Below are positions 6,906 through 16,486 of a stretch of DNA of 64,000 bases, in pieces. The DNA comes from Bacillus sp. 1NLA3E (lineage in GTDB: Bacteria > Bacillota > Bacilli > Bacillales > Cytobacillaceae): assembly GCF_000242895.2 (NCBI RefSeq), contig NC_021171.1, positions 964,001-1,028,000 on the forward strand, given 5' to 3'. The stretch's first letter is position 1. Each line of letters starts with the position of its first letter. A program made the position numbers and the translations under genes. The notes below the pieces were generated by a model that worked only from the letters and a program-made list of their open reading frames with translations, had not been told where the DNA came from and did not search any database.

Positions 6906-8738
6906 ATGACATATAAAAAAAGATTATCACTGTTTATGATTATAGATTCATGTATTGTCATAACTGCAATTTTTGTTGGGAGATTTTTGGTAAATGCAAC
7001 ATTGAATGTGATTACTATTCCAATAATCGCTAGTTCAATAGCCATTTTACTGAGTCATCATCTTTTTTCATTAGTATATAAACTTTATAAAAAGGCCTGG
7101 GAGTATGCCAGTGTAGGGGAATTATTGATTATTTTTAAAGTAGTAACTTTTTCTATTATGGTAGCAGCTATTGTTCAACAAGTGATGGTAGGAGAAATAT
7201 ACTTTCGTTTATTAACAGTTACTTGGTCTCTACATATTCTCTTAATTGGTGGATCCAGATTTTGTTGGCGAATCATGAGAGATACAATTATTGATACACA
7301 TCAAAATAAAAAACGTACTTTGATTATTGGTGCTGGTTCTGCTGGAACCATGGTTGCACGGCAGTTAATAAAAAATTCTGAAGCAAATCTAATACCTGTA
7401 GCATTTATTGATGATAATGAAAAGAAACACCAACTAGAAATACTTGGGATAACAGTTGTTGGTGGTGTAAATGAGATTGAGAAAACAGTTAAAAAGCTAG
7501 AAATCGATAATATTATTATTGCCATTCCTTCTCTAAATCGAAAAGAGTTAAATTCTATTTTTCAAGAATGTGCAAAGACAAAGGCAAAAACGAAAATTCT
7601 ACCAATGCTTGAAGATTTGGTAACTGGGAAAATATCAGTTAATCAATTTCGAGATGTCCAAGTAGAGGACCTTTTAGGAAGAGACCCGGTAGATCTAAAT
7701 ATTGAGAGTATTTCGGAATATATCACCGATAAGGTTGTATTAGTTACAGGGGCAGGAGGATCAATTGGGTCAGAGATTTGTAGGCAAATATCAAATTTCA
7801 CTCCAAGAAAATTAGTGTTACTAGGACATGGAGAAAATAGTATTTACTCTATTGAGATGGAACTAAAAGAAACTTTCGGTATTACAAAAATTGAATTTAT
7901 TACTGAAATTGCCGATCTTCAAGATGCAAAAAAAATGATGGATGTGATGGGTACATATCAGCCCCATGTTGTTTACCATGCAGCTGCTCACAAGCATGTA
8001 CCGTTAATGGAACGAAATCCAGAAGAAGCCGTCAAGAATAATGTTATCGGAACGATGAACATTGCTAATGCGGCAAGTTGGCACGGAGTGGAAACATTTG
8101 TGATGATTTCTACAGATAAAGCAGTAAACCCAACAAGTGTAATGGGCTCTACGAAAAAGTTAGCTGAAATGATTATTCAACACATGGACAAGAATAGTAA
8201 AACAAAATTTGTTGCAGTACGGTTTGGAAACGTTCTAGGAAGCCGGGGAAGTGTTATTCCACTATTTAAAAAACAAATCGAAAAGGGTGGACCAATAACG
8301 GTTACAGACCCAGAAATGGTTCGCTACTTTATGACAATTCCGGAAGCGTCGCGACTTGTTATTCAAGCAGGATCCTTGGCAAGAGGTGGGGAAGTTTTCA
8401 TCTTGGATATGGGTGAGCCCGTAAAAATAGTTGATTTGGCCAAAAACTTAATCAAGCTATCGGGGAATAATATTGAAGAAATCGGAATAGAATTTACAGG
8501 AATTCGCCCTGGTGAAAAGTTGTTTGAAGAGCTTCTAAAGGATGATGAAGTTCATGATAAACAAGTTTACCCAAAAATCTATATAGGAAAGACAGCAGAG
8601 CTGTTCTTCAATGAAATTGAAGAATTGATCGCCAATTATTCAAACATGGATAAAGAAGCATTGAGGGAGAAACTGTTGAATTTAGCAAATAACAGAGTTG
8701 CTACTCAGTCGCAACCAATCATGACAATTCCTAGTTAA
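6906..8738 (+). CDS. epsC: membrane UDP-sugar 4,6-dehydratase EpsC
   Basis: This 610-residue protein of the CapD/WbpM/PglF type has four N-terminal membrane segments (residues ~8-120). A CoA-binding-like Rossmann fold carries GAGSAG at 142-147. A short-chain dehydrogenase domain follows with its NAD-binding loop GAGGSIGSE at 282-290. The catalytic region has Ser402-Thr-Asp-Lys, Met413 replacing the usual Tyr, and Lys417, as normal for membrane 4,6-dehydratases. It makes a 4-keto-6-deoxy sugar for the EpsN aminotransferase and EpsM acetyltransferase, the route to a UDP-N,N'-diacetylbacillosamine-type sugar. GAGGGGGAG precedes the ATG. Confidence 0.9.
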   Translation: MTYKKRLSLFMIIDSCIVITAIFVGRFLVNATLNVITIPIIASSIAILLSHHLFSLVYKLYKKAWEYASVGELLIIFKVVTFSIMVAAIVQQVMVGEIYFRLLTVTWSLHILLIGGSRFCWRIMRDTIIDTHQNKKRTLIIGAGSAGTMVARQLIKNSEANLIPVAFIDDNEKKHQLEILGITVVGGVNEIEKTVKKLEIDNIIIAIPSLNRKELNSIFQECAKTKAKTKILPMLEDLVTGKISVNQFRDVQVEDLLGRDPVDLNIESISEYITDKVVLVTGAGGSIGSEICRQISNFTPRKLVLLGHGENSIYSIEMELKETFGITKIEFITEIADLQDAKKMMDVMGTYQPHVVYHAAAHKHVPLMERNPEEAVKNNVIGTMNIANAASWHGVETFVMISTDKAVNPTSVMGSTKKLAEMIIQHMDKNSKTKFVAVRFGNVLGSRGSVIPLFKKQIEKGGPITVTDPEMVRYFMTIPEASRLVIQAGSLARGGEVFILDMGEPVKIVDLAKNLIKLSGNNIEEIGIEFTGIRPGEKLFEELLKDDEVHDKQVYPKIYIGKTAELFFNEIEELIANYSNMDKEALREKLLNLANNRVATQSQPIMTIPS

Positions 8739-8753
8739 AAGGAGTGAAAATTA

Positions 8754-9632
8754 GTGAAAGTAAGGAAAGCGATTATACCAGCGGCAGGACTTGGAACAAG
8801 ATTTCTCCCTGCTACAAAGGCGATGCCAAAAGAAATGCTTCCAATCGTCGATAAACCAACGATCCAGTATATCGTTGAAGAGGCGATCGAATCGGGAATT
8901 GAAGACATCATTATCGTTACTGGGAAAGGAAAAAGGGCAATAGAAGATCATTTTGATCATTCCTTTGAATTAGAACAAAACCTGTATGAAAAGGGAAAAT
9001 TTGAACTGTTGAATGAAGTTCAAAAATCTTCTAAGCTTGTCGACATTCATTATATCCGCCAGAAGGAACCTAAGGGGCTTGGGCACGCAATCTGGTGTGC
9101 TCGGAAATTCATCGGAGACGAACCGTTTGCAGTATTATTAGGCGATGATATTGTCAAGGCAGAAAAGCCGTGTTTAAAACAGTTAATTGACCAATACGAA
9201 AGATATAATGCATCCATCCTGGGAGTTCAAACCGTTGCCGACCATGAAGTTTCTAGGTATGGGATTGTCGATGGAAATGTCATTGAAGACCGTTTCCATC
9301 GTGTTAGGAGCTTGGTTGAAAAGCCAAACCAGGAAGAAGCACCATCAAATCTTGCTATTTTAGGACGATATATCCTTAACCCAAGAATATTCGAAATATT
9401 AGGTGAACAAGAACCAGGAGCAGGTGGAGAAATCCAACTGACAGATGCGATTGCTGAACTAAACAAATATGAAGCAGTTTTTGCCTACGATTTTGAAGGA
9501 ATCAGATATGATGTTGGTGAAAAAATGGGATTCATTCAAACCACAATTGAATTTGCATTACAGCGTGAGGATTTAAGAAATAAATTATTAGAATACCTTT
9601 CTTCAGTTGTCAATAAAGAACTAATTAAATAG
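8754..9632 (+). CDS. galU: UTP-glucose-1-phosphate uridylyltransferase
   Basis: This 292-residue enzyme makes UDP-glucose from UTP and glucose-1-phosphate. The signature [14 protein letters not shown] occupies residues 9-22, followed by [11 protein letters not shown], and the LLGDD metal site lies near 124. Length and motifs match GtaB/GalU. The GTG start follows AAAGGAGTG closely after the epsC stop. Supply of UDP-glucose to the operon's glycosyltransferases explains its presence; B. subtilis keeps gtaB elsewhere, so this copy may be an additional one. Confidence 0.92.
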   Translation: MKVRKAIIPAAGLGTRFLPATKAMPKEMLPIVDKPTIQYIVEEAIESGIEDIIIVTGKGKRAIEDHFDHSFELEQNLYEKGKFELLNEVQKSSKLVDIHYIRQKEPKGLGHAIWCARKFIGDEPFAVLLGDDIVKAEKPCLKQLIDQYERYNASILGVQTVADHEVSRYGIVDGNVIEDRFHRVRSLVEKPNQEEAPSNLAILGRYILNPRIFEILGEQEPGAGGEIQLTDAIAELNKYEAVFAYDFEGIRYDVGEKMGFIQTTIEFALQREDLRNKLLEYLSSVVNKELIK

Positions 9633-9652
9633 CTGAGGATGGATGATGAATA

Positions 9653-10819
9653 ATGAAAAATAGGGTACTGTTCTGTGCTACAGTTGATTATCATTTTCAT
9701 GCTTTTCATTTGCCATATTTAAAATGGTTTAAAGAACAAGGCTGGGAGGTTCATGTTGCTGCTAATGGTGACATGGAGCTCCCTTTTGTTGATGAAAAGT
9801 ACAATATTCCGATTCAAAGATCGCCATTCAAGAAAAAGAATCTTTTTGCCTATAAAAGCTTGAAGACTATAATAAATCAAAACTAGTATTCAATTATTCA
9901 CTGCCATACTCCAATGGGAGGATTGCTGGCACGACTGGCTGCACGGACTTCAAGGAAGCATGGTACGAAAGTGATTTATACCGCTCATGGGTTTCATTTT
10001 TGTAAAGGAGCTCCACTTATCAATTGGCTTATTTATTATCCGATTGAAAAAGTTATGTCCCGTTTTACGGATTGTTTAATCACGATCAATCAAGAGGATT
10101 ATCAGCGCGCGATAAACAGGGGATTTAAGGCGGGAATGATAAAACATGTTCATGGAGTTGGGGTAAATACTGAACAATTCAAACCTGTGACCAATAAGGA
10201 AAAGTACGAATTAAAGGAAAAACACGGTTTTAAACCTGATGATTTTTTGATGTTTTATGCTGCTGAATTTAATCACAATAAAAATCAAAAATTATTAATT
10301 GAAGCTTTAGCATTCATAAAAGAAGAAACACCAAACGCAAAACTTTTGTTAGCTGGTGAAGGCCCATTATTAGAAACGTGTAGAGACCTAGCTAAAACAT
10401 TGGATGTTAAAGAAATGGTTGATTTTCTTGGGTTTCGAAAGGACATTGGAGAGCTCCTCAATATGTGTGATATTGCAGTTGCTTCAAGCTTAAGAGAAGG
10501 TCTTCCGGTAAACATAATGGAAGCGATGGCTTGTGGTCTTCCGGTTGTGGCAAGTGATAATAGAGGACATAATGAGCTAATTAAAGATAGCGATAATGGG
10601 TTTCAAATACCCAAAAATAATATGATTGATTTTGGAAATAAATTAATTGAATTGTATCAATCAAAAGATTTATGTAAAAAAATGGGGATTGAAAGTGAAA
10701 AAAGAATAAAGATATTTTCTTTAGATCAAGTCGGCTTGGAGTTAGTAAAAATATACACTAGCTACATGTTGGAGGAAATGAATGAAGCCAAAAGTAAGTA
10801 TAATCGTGCCTATATATAA
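9653..10819 (+). pseudogene. epsD: epsD-like glycosyltransferase (family 4) broken by an in-frame amber codon
   Basis: Two open segments, 9653-9886 and 9914-10819, lie in the same frame, separated only by TAG at 9884-9886. Read through, they form a 388-codon GT4 protein. The N-terminal donor segment runs to IINQN, then stop, then YSIIHCHTPMGG, which is contiguous in EpsD homologues. The C-terminal half has HGVGVNTEQF, LLAGEGP and the EGLPVNIMEAMACGLPVVASD donor-site motif. A single-base change would restore the gene. Either the gene is inactive, or a truncated protein starts at the internal ATG at 9914, which lacks a good ribosome site, or the base is a sequencing error. The 3' end overlaps the next gene by 38 bases. 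Confidence 0.85.
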
Positions 10820-11849
10820 TATTGAAAGGTATTTAAGCAGATGCCTAAATAGTTTGCTCACTCAAACTTTACCTGAAATTGAAATCATTGCGGTAAATGA
10901 TGGGTCTACCGATTCAAGTGTAACTATCCTTGAGCAGTATGCTGAAAAAGATGATCGAATAAAGATAATTAATAAGTTTAATGGCGGAGTATCCTCTGCT
11001 CGAAATGTTGGGATGTCCTTGGCGAGTGGGGAATATATCGGATTTGTTGACCCTGATGACTGGGTAGAAACGGATATGTACAAAACTATGTATAATTCCG
11101 CAATTGCTGAAAAAGTGGATATCGTTATGTGCTCATATCTCCGTGAATTTGGAAATCACTCTAAAGAGAAGAATTTTAATCTTCCTGAAAAGGTAATCTA
11201 CAATAATGAAGAAGTAAAATCGAAACTAATGAGACGTTTAATTGGTCCGCTAGAAAATGAAGTTGCCAACCCTGAATTATTAGATGCATGGGGTACAGTC
11301 TGGTCAAAAATATATAAGACTGATTTACTTAAAAATAATGAGCTATCGTTTATAGATTTAAAAGAAATTGGTACAAATGAGGATTCATTATTTAATATTG
11401 AAGCATTTTATTATTCTAACTCATTTGTTTTTATTAATAAGCCCTTTTATCACTATTGGCGTGAAAATAGTAGTTCATTAACCTCAAACTATAAGCCAGA
11501 ATTACTGAGCCAATGGTTTAGCTTATATAAGAGAATTACCAATTTTTTAAATGAAAAAAATTTACCTCAAGAGTATAAATTAGCATTAAATAATAGGATT
11601 TGCCTTAATACTATGGGATTAGGGTTAAATACAATAAGTAAAAATAATAAGTCAAACCAATATGAGAAAATAAAAAAAATTGATACCATACTTAATAATG
11701 AAAAAATCAAAAAAAGTTTCCGTCACTTTGATTTATCACACTTTCCGATGATTTGGAAAGTTTTTTTTAGTTTTGCAAAGTATAGATTTTCTATAGGCTT
11801 TTATATTTTACTAAATGCAGTTGAGTTGATGAGAAGGACTGTCAGATAG
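10782..11849 (+). CDS. glycosyltransferase family 2 (EpsH/EpsJ-like)
   Basis: This 355-residue inverting GT-A enzyme has the N-terminal motif VSIIVPIYNIERYLSRCL (residues 5-22), a NDGSTD nucleotide-binding segment near 41-46, GGVSSARNVG at ~69-78 and the metal-binding DPDDW near 90-94. The C-terminal half carries YHYWRENSSSLT, typical of capsule GT2 enzymes with an added C-terminal domain. It adds a sugar to the lipid-linked repeat unit on the cytoplasmic face. GGAGG lies before the ATG, inside the end of the epsD-like gene. Donor and acceptor cannot be told from sequence. Confidence 0.85.
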   Translation: MKPKVSIIVPIYNIERYLSRCLNSLLTQTLPEIEIIAVNDGSTDSSVTILEQYAEKDDRIKIINKFNGGVSSARNVGMSLASGEYIGFVDPDDWVETDMYKTMYNSAIAEKVDIVMCSYLREFGNHSKEKNFNLPEKVIYNNEEVKSKLMRRLIGPLENEVANPELLDAWGTVWSKIYKTDLLKNNELSFIDLKEIGTNEDSLFNIEAFYYSNSFVFINKPFYHYWRENSSSLTSNYKPELLSQWFSLYKRITNFLNEKNLPQEYKLALNNRICLNTMGLGLNTISKNNKSNQYEKIKKIDTILNNEKIKKSFRHFDLSHFPMIWKVFFSFAKYRFSIGFYILLNAVELMRRTVR

Positions 11850-11860
11850 GAGGTAGATTA

Positions 11861-12979
11861 TTGAGTCCCATTCGAATACTTCAAGTTGTAACGGTTATGA
11901 ATCGTGGCGGTCTTGAAACGATGTTAATGAATTATTATAGACAGATTGATCGTGAAAAAATACAGTTTGACTTCATGGTTCACCGTGATGATGAAGGTCA
12001 TTATGATAAGGAAATAATAAAGCTTGGCGGGAAAATTTATAAAATGCCTCAAATTAAACCAGGAAATTACCGGTTATATTTCAAAAGGCTTGAAGATTTT
12101 TTTGCTAGTCACTCTGAATACAAAGTGGTTCATTCCCATATTAACGAAAATAGTAGTTTTGTGTTAAGAGCAGCGAAAAAAGCAGGCATAACGTGTCGAA
12201 TTGCACATAGTCATTTAAGTGATTTAGAAATAGATTATAAATTTCCATTTCGTATATACGCTAGGTACCATATGAAAAATAATCCAACCCACTATTTTGC
12301 TTGTTCAAACAAAGCAGGACAGTGGCTTTTTGGTAATAAAATAGCAAAATCAAAAAATATGTTTGTATTAAATAATGCGGTAAATACCAAAGAGTTTGTT
12401 TTGAAAGATTCAACAAGAAGAAAAATTAGGGAAGATCTTGGTCTTCTTAACAAACTAGTAATAGGACATATTGGAAGGTTTAATAAGCAAAAAAATCATG
12501 AATTCCTAATAGATATTTTTAGGGCAGTACATCAAAAGCGGTCTGATGCTGTACTAATCTTAATAGGTGATGGAGACCTAAGGAAACAGATTGAAGATAA
12601 AGTAGAAGGTTTAGGGTTATCCGAAAGTGTAAAATTCTTAGGAATTAGAAGTGATATCCCTAATCTATTACAAGGAATGGACCTGTTTCTTTTCCCATCA
12701 TTATTTGAGGGTTTACCAGTTGTGTTAATAGAAGCGCAAGCGGCTGGATTAAAATGCATTGTGTCAAATACAATTACACAAGAATGTGACATCACCGGTA
12801 GAATAGACTTTTTAAGTTTAAGAAAACCCCCGGAGGAGTGGGCGTCACATATACTATCATCTTCTTTTGAACATGAAGATACTTCTGGGAAAATTAGAGA
12901 ATCAGGTTATGATTCAATTGCAATGTCAAGTTGGCTTTCAGAATATTATTCAAAATATTACACTTTAGAGATAGAATAA
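11861..12979 (+). CDS. epsF: glycosyltransferase family 4 EpsF-like
   Basis: This 372-residue GT-B enzyme has an N-terminus ILQVVTVMNRGGLETMLMNY and the following IQFDFMVHRDDEGHYDKEI that agree with EpsF of B. subtilis. The donor domain shows IGHIGRFNKQKNHEFLI, LILIGDG and the LFPSLFEGLPVVLIEAQAAG segment with the family's ExFG-like glutamates. The TTG start follows AGGAGG by 7 bases. It acts in repeat-unit assembly. It keeps its B. subtilis position ahead of epsG, with one GT2 gene in between. Confidence 0.85.
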   Translation: MSPIRILQVVTVMNRGGLETMLMNYYRQIDREKIQFDFMVHRDDEGHYDKEIIKLGGKIYKMPQIKPGNYRLYFKRLEDFFASHSEYKVVHSHINENSSFVLRAAKKAGITCRIAHSHLSDLEIDYKFPFRIYARYHMKNNPTHYFACSNKAGQWLFGNKIAKSKNMFVLNNAVNTKEFVLKDSTRRKIREDLGLLNKLVIGHIGRFNKQKNHEFLIDIFRAVHQKRSDAVLILIGDGDLRKQIEDKVEGLGLSESVKFLGIRSDIPNLLQGMDLFLFPSLFEGLPVVLIEAQAAGLKCIVSNTITQECDITGRIDFLSLRKPPEEWASHILSSSFEHEDTSGKIRESGYDSIAMSSWLSEYYSKYYTLEIE

Positions 12980-13003
12980 ATTATTTTTTAATGGGGTGAG
13001 GGA

Positions 13004-13906
13004 GTGAAGCCTACTTTAACTGTTTTTACGCCAACGTATAACCGCGCGTATACACTACATTTGTGTTTTGAAAGCTTGAAAAGGCAGACAAGTAAGGATT
13101 TTATTTGGTTAATAATTGATGATGGTTCAACTGATTATACAAAAGAGTTAGTGGAGAAATGGATATTAGAAGGTTCAATTCCGATTCAATATTGTTTTCA
13201 GGAAAATCAGGGTATGCATGGTGCACATAATAAGGCTTACGAACTTATTGAAACAGAGCTGAATGTCTGTATTGATTCAGATGATTATATGCCTGATGAT
13301 GCAGTTAATAAAATCGTTTCGTTTTGGAAGAGGTATGGTTGCAAGGAGTTTGCAGGAATCGTTGGATTGGATGCAAAACCAAATGGTGAAATTATTGGTA
13401 CAAAAATGCCGGATAACTTATTGAAAACGACATTAACTAATTTATATGAGATCTACAAAGTTAAAGGTGATAAAAAATTGGTATATAGAACAGAACTAAC
13501 TAAGAAAGTCCCTCCTTACCCAGTATTTCCTGGGGAAAAGTACTGTCCATTGAGTTATAAATATATCTTAATTGATCAAGAGGTCCCCTTGCTTATAATG
13601 AATGAAGTTCTTTGCCACGTCGAGTATTTGGAAGATGGTTCGAGTATGAATATTATCAATCAATATAAAAAGAATCCAAAAGGGTTTTCTTTTTTTAGAA
13701 AAGAAGCAATGAAGCATGCCCCTACATTAAAGGACAGATTCCGGGAGTCTATTCATTATGTATCAAGTAATATCATGATTAGAAATAAAAAATTTTTACT
13801 TGAGTCACCTAGATTTATTACCACTTTATTTTCAATCCCATTTGGAATAGGATTGTTTTTTTATATTCAAAGAACTAATAAAACAACTGTAATGAAAAAT
13901 GATTAA
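13004..13906 (+). CDS. glycosyltransferase family 2
   Basis: This 300-residue GT-A enzyme starts LTVFTPTYNRAYTLHLCFES and has IIDDGSTD near 37-44, GMHGAHNKAYE near 72-82 and the metal-binding CIDSDDY near 92-98. The central part resembles capsular GT2 enzymes containing PYPVFPGEKY. A short hydrophobic stretch near the C-terminus (TTLFSIPFGIGLFFYI) may touch the membrane. The GTG start lies after GGGTGAGGGA. It sits between the epsF and epsG homologues, where B. subtilis has none, so the repeat unit probably differs. Confidence 0.82.
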   Translation: MKPTLTVFTPTYNRAYTLHLCFESLKRQTSKDFIWLIIDDGSTDYTKELVEKWILEGSIPIQYCFQENQGMHGAHNKAYELIETELNVCIDSDDYMPDDAVNKIVSFWKRYGCKEFAGIVGLDAKPNGEIIGTKMPDNLLKTTLTNLYEIYKVKGDKKLVYRTELTKKVPPYPVFPGEKYCPLSYKYILIDQEVPLLIMNEVLCHVEYLEDGSSMNIINQYKKNPKGFSFFRKEAMKHAPTLKDRFRESIHYVSSNIMIRNKKFLLESPRFITTLFSIPFGIGLFFYIQRTNKTTVMKND

Positions 13907-13929
13907 GTTTATTTTGAAAGGAAAAGCCC

Positions 13930-14997
13930 ATGACCATTATGTGGATTAATCTTTCAATTGTGTATGTCTTTTCTTTTTTATCAAGGTATTTTTCTACACA
14001 AGCAATAGATGATTTGAGGACAATTAGACCAAATAAACTCTTTGCATTTTTTGTGATTACTTCATTAGTCATTGTTTCAGGTCTTCGTAAAAATATTGGT
14101 GATACTTTTTTTTATATGCATTCCTATGAAATTACTCATTTTTCATGGAAGGATATTGATCCTGCTGGTGACTTTGGATTTAACCTACTACAAATGTATT
14201 TACAAAAAATATCACCTGATCCACAAATTCTCATTTTTACTACAGCGTTAATAACCAACTTTTTAATCATTTGTGTTCTATATAAATATTCTAGGTTTTT
14301 TGAATTAAGCTCCTTTGTATTTATAACGTCTGGAATGTTCACAACATCTATGAATGGCATACGGCAATACCTAGCAGCAGCTATTGCATTTATGGCAACA
14401 AAATATATCCTAAATGGTAACTTCGGGAAATATGCCTTAATCATTTTATTAGCATCAACTATTCATAAAAGTGCATTAGTCCTGCTTCCTATATATTTTA
14501 TTGTGAGGAGAGAGGCATGGACCAAGGTAACATTTTCAATATTAGCCTTGTCAATATTGATTGTTCTGGGATTTAACGTATTTTCGGAGATGCTTTTTTC
14601 AGCATTAGGTAATACACAATATGGGCATTATAGTGATTTTGATGAAGGTGGAGCTAGCACAATAAGGGTAATTGTTAACGCTGCGCCGGTTATTGTTGCT
14701 TTCTTAGGAAGAGATAAATTAAGAGAACTCTGGCCCAAAAGTGATTTTATTGTAAATATGTCAATAATAAGTATTGTATTTATGATTATTTCTTCACAGA
14801 ACTGGATCTTTGCAAGGTTTAATATCTATTTTGGACTATACAATCTGATATTAGTTTCATGGATCGTAAAACTGTTCCATGAATCAAATCAAAAGTTAGT
14901 TTATTACGGAATAATATTTTCTTATCTCATTTATTATGCTTACGAACAAATAGTTTCATTGAGCATTATATACGAAAGTAATTATATTAATTTTTAA
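13930..14997 (+). CDS. epsG: EpsG-family polysaccharide polymerase
   Basis: This 355-residue integral membrane protein has about 9-10 predicted helices. It shows the EpsG family landmarks RPNKLFAFF (around 34-42), VSGLRKNIGDT (52-62), DPQILIFTTA, and the most conserved segment MNGIRQYLAAAIAF near 141-154 followed by HKSALVLLPIYFIVRR. It is the Wzy-like polymerase joining repeat units on the outer face of the membrane. AAAGGAAAAG precedes the ATG. It is single-copy in the cluster and pairs with the flippase at 26058. Confidence 0.88.
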   Translation: MTIMWINLSIVYVFSFLSRYFSTQAIDDLRTIRPNKLFAFFVITSLVIVSGLRKNIGDTFFYMHSYEITHFSWKDIDPAGDFGFNLLQMYLQKISPDPQILIFTTALITNFLIICVLYKYSRFFELSSFVFITSGMFTTSMNGIRQYLAAAIAFMATKYILNGNFGKYALIILLASTIHKSALVLLPIYFIVRREAWTKVTFSILALSILIVLGFNVFSEMLFSALGNTQYGHYSDFDEGGASTIRVIVNAAPVIVAFLGRDKLRELWPKSDFIVNMSIISIVFMIISSQNWIFARFNIYFGLYNLILVSWIVKLFHESNQKLVYYGIIFSYLIYYAYEQIVSLSIIYESNYINF

Positions 14998-15018
14998 AAA
15001 CAATTTGATAAGGAAATC

Positions 15019-15147
15019 TGGTACGCTGATTCAACAAAGGTAAAGCGTAAATTAGGATAGGTAGCTGAAAAAGGGATTGAAGAAATGTGTGAGGATTTAT
15101 GGCCTGGCAATCAAATAATCCAAATGAATATGAAACTAAAGAAGTTC
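15019..15147 (+). pseudogene. decayed C-terminal remnant of galE (UDP-glucose 4-epimerase)
   Basis: In the 233-base gap between epsG and epsL, frame TGG TAC GCT GAT reads WYADSTKVKRKLG, then TAG where GalE has Trp, then VAEKGIEEMCEDLW. A one-base deletion then shifts the frame to WQSNNPNEYE. This is the conserved C-terminus of bacterial GalE (LGW...GIEEMCEDSWRWQSNNPNGY). One nonsense change and one frameshift, with no upstream part, mark it as a relic of a deleted gene. Confidence 0.8.
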
Positions 15148-15230
15148 CTCGCCTAATACAAAGCGGGGAGATTTTAGTTTAAGAAGAGATATATTGAAAT
15201 TAAGAAATTTAGGTTTTGGAGATGCGAAAA

Positions 15231-15845
15231 ATGAAACGTTTGTTAGATTTCATTTGTTCCTTATTATTAATTACGCTTTTTTCACCAATAATACTTTTGA
15301 TTGGAATTTTAGTGAGATTGAAACTTGGGAATCCAGTAATTTTTAAACAACAACGCCCCGGCTTAAACGGAATACCTTTTAATTTTTATAAATTCCGAAC
15401 CATGACTGACCAAAGTGATAGTGGTGGGAATTTGTTGCCAGACCATTTGAGGCTTACACCATTTGGTAGGTTCCTAAGAAAATGGAGTTTGGACGAATTG
15501 CCTCAACTAATTAATGTAATCAAAGGGGATATTAGTCTTGTCGGACCTAGACCGTTGTTAATGGAGTATCTTCCATTGTATACAAAGGAACAAGCAACAA
15601 GGCATCATATCCGACCTGGAATAACAGGATGGGCACAAGTTAATGGAAGAAATGCAATTACATGGGAAGAAAAATTTATATTGGATGTTTGGTATGTTCA
15701 AAATCAATCATTATTACTAGACCTCAAGATATTATTTTTAACAGTTTATAAGGTAATAAAATCGGATGGAATTAATCAGCCTGGAAAAGCAACGATTGAT
15801 GCCTACAAAGGGTCTAAAAATATTGCAAAAGGAGGCGGGGGATGA
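15231..15845 (+). CDS. epsL: initiating sugar-1-phosphate transferase EpsL
   Basis: This 204-residue polyprenyl-phosphate sugar transferase (WcaJ/PglC type) has one N-terminal membrane segment (residues ~6-30). The conserved catalytic block follows: KFRTMTD, LRLTPFGRFLRKWSLDELPQL with the Asp-Glu pair, GDISLVGPRPLL, YLPLYT and RPGITGWAQVNGRN. It transfers the first sugar phosphate to undecaprenyl phosphate. The ATG at 15231 is chosen because GGAG is 9 bases upstream; earlier in-frame starts at 15216 and 15222 overlap that site. It overlaps epsM by four bases. Near-identical motifs to B. subtilis EpsL. Confidence 0.92.
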   Translation: MKRLLDFICSLLLITLFSPIILLIGILVRLKLGNPVIFKQQRPGLNGIPFNFYKFRTMTDQSDSGGNLLPDHLRLTPFGRFLRKWSLDELPQLINVIKGDISLVGPRPLLMEYLPLYTKEQATRHHIRPGITGWAQVNGRNAITWEEKFILDVWYVQNQSLLLDLKILFLTVYKVIKSDGINQPGKATIDAYKGSKNIAKGGGG

Positions 15846-16486
15846 ATATTGCAATCATCGGTCAAGGGGGTCACAGTAAAGTTATCACAGATTTGCTTTC
15901 TTTATCAAAAAAACACTCAATTATTGGATATTTTGATGATAGGCACATAGATTTAACGGTAAAGGATAATACGTTTTTTGGACCAGTGATAATGGTAAAA
16001 AAACTACTAGATTATTTTAAAGACATAAAAGTTATCATTGCAATAGGGGATAACAAGATAAGAAAGAAAATCGTAGAAAGACTTGGCTTTTCAGAGGAAT
16101 CATATATTACACTGATACATCCCTCAGCAATAATTAGTCCAAGTGCAAAAATTGGAACTGGAACTGTCATTATGGCATATTCTGTTGTTCAAGCAGATAC
16201 CGAGATAGGAAGACATTCAATTATTAATACAAGTACTGTCATCGAACATGATAATGTAATTGGGGATTTTGTTCACGTATCCCCAAATGTTACTCTTACA
16301 GGCGCTGTCCAAATTGAAGAGGGCGTCCATATTGGAGCAGGGGCTTCTATAATTCCTAATTTATCTATAGGAGAATGGTCGGTAATTGGAGCAGGTGCGA
16401 CGGTCATAAATTGTATCCCGTCGTTTTGTACAGCCGTTGGTGTTCCTGCTAAGGTAAAATTGAAAAAAACTTCAGGGGGTGTATAA
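15842..16486 (+). CDS. epsM: sugar O/N-acetyltransferase EpsM
   Basis: This 214-residue left-handed beta-helix acetyltransferase of the PglD/NeuD family has an N-terminal nucleotide-sugar domain (IAIIGQGGHSKVI, residues 3-15; FDDRH). The hexapeptide-repeat domain starts near residue 95 (HPSAIISPSAKIGTGTVIM), has the catalytic His in STVIEHDNVIGD and ends with the IGAGATVINC turn. It acetylates the amino sugar made by EpsC and EpsN. The ATG overlaps the epsL stop, and its own stop abuts the epsN start, so the L-M-N block is translationally coupled. Confidence 0.9.
   Translation: MNIAIIGQGGHSKVITDLLSLSKKHSIIGYFDDRHIDLTVKDNTFFGPVIMVKKLLDYFKDIKVIIAIGDNKIRKKIVERLGFSEESYITLIHPSAIISPSAKIGTGTVIMAYSVVQADTEIGRHSIINTSTVIEHDNVIGDFVHVSPNVTLTGAVQIEEGVHIGAGASIIPNLSIGEWSVIGAGATVINCIPSFCTAVGVPAKVKLKKTSGGV

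Noticed and set aside
13866..13872. Further AAAGAAC half-sites inside coding regions (also near 9612)
   Set aside because: Single half-sites within genes occur by chance and have no promoter next to them.
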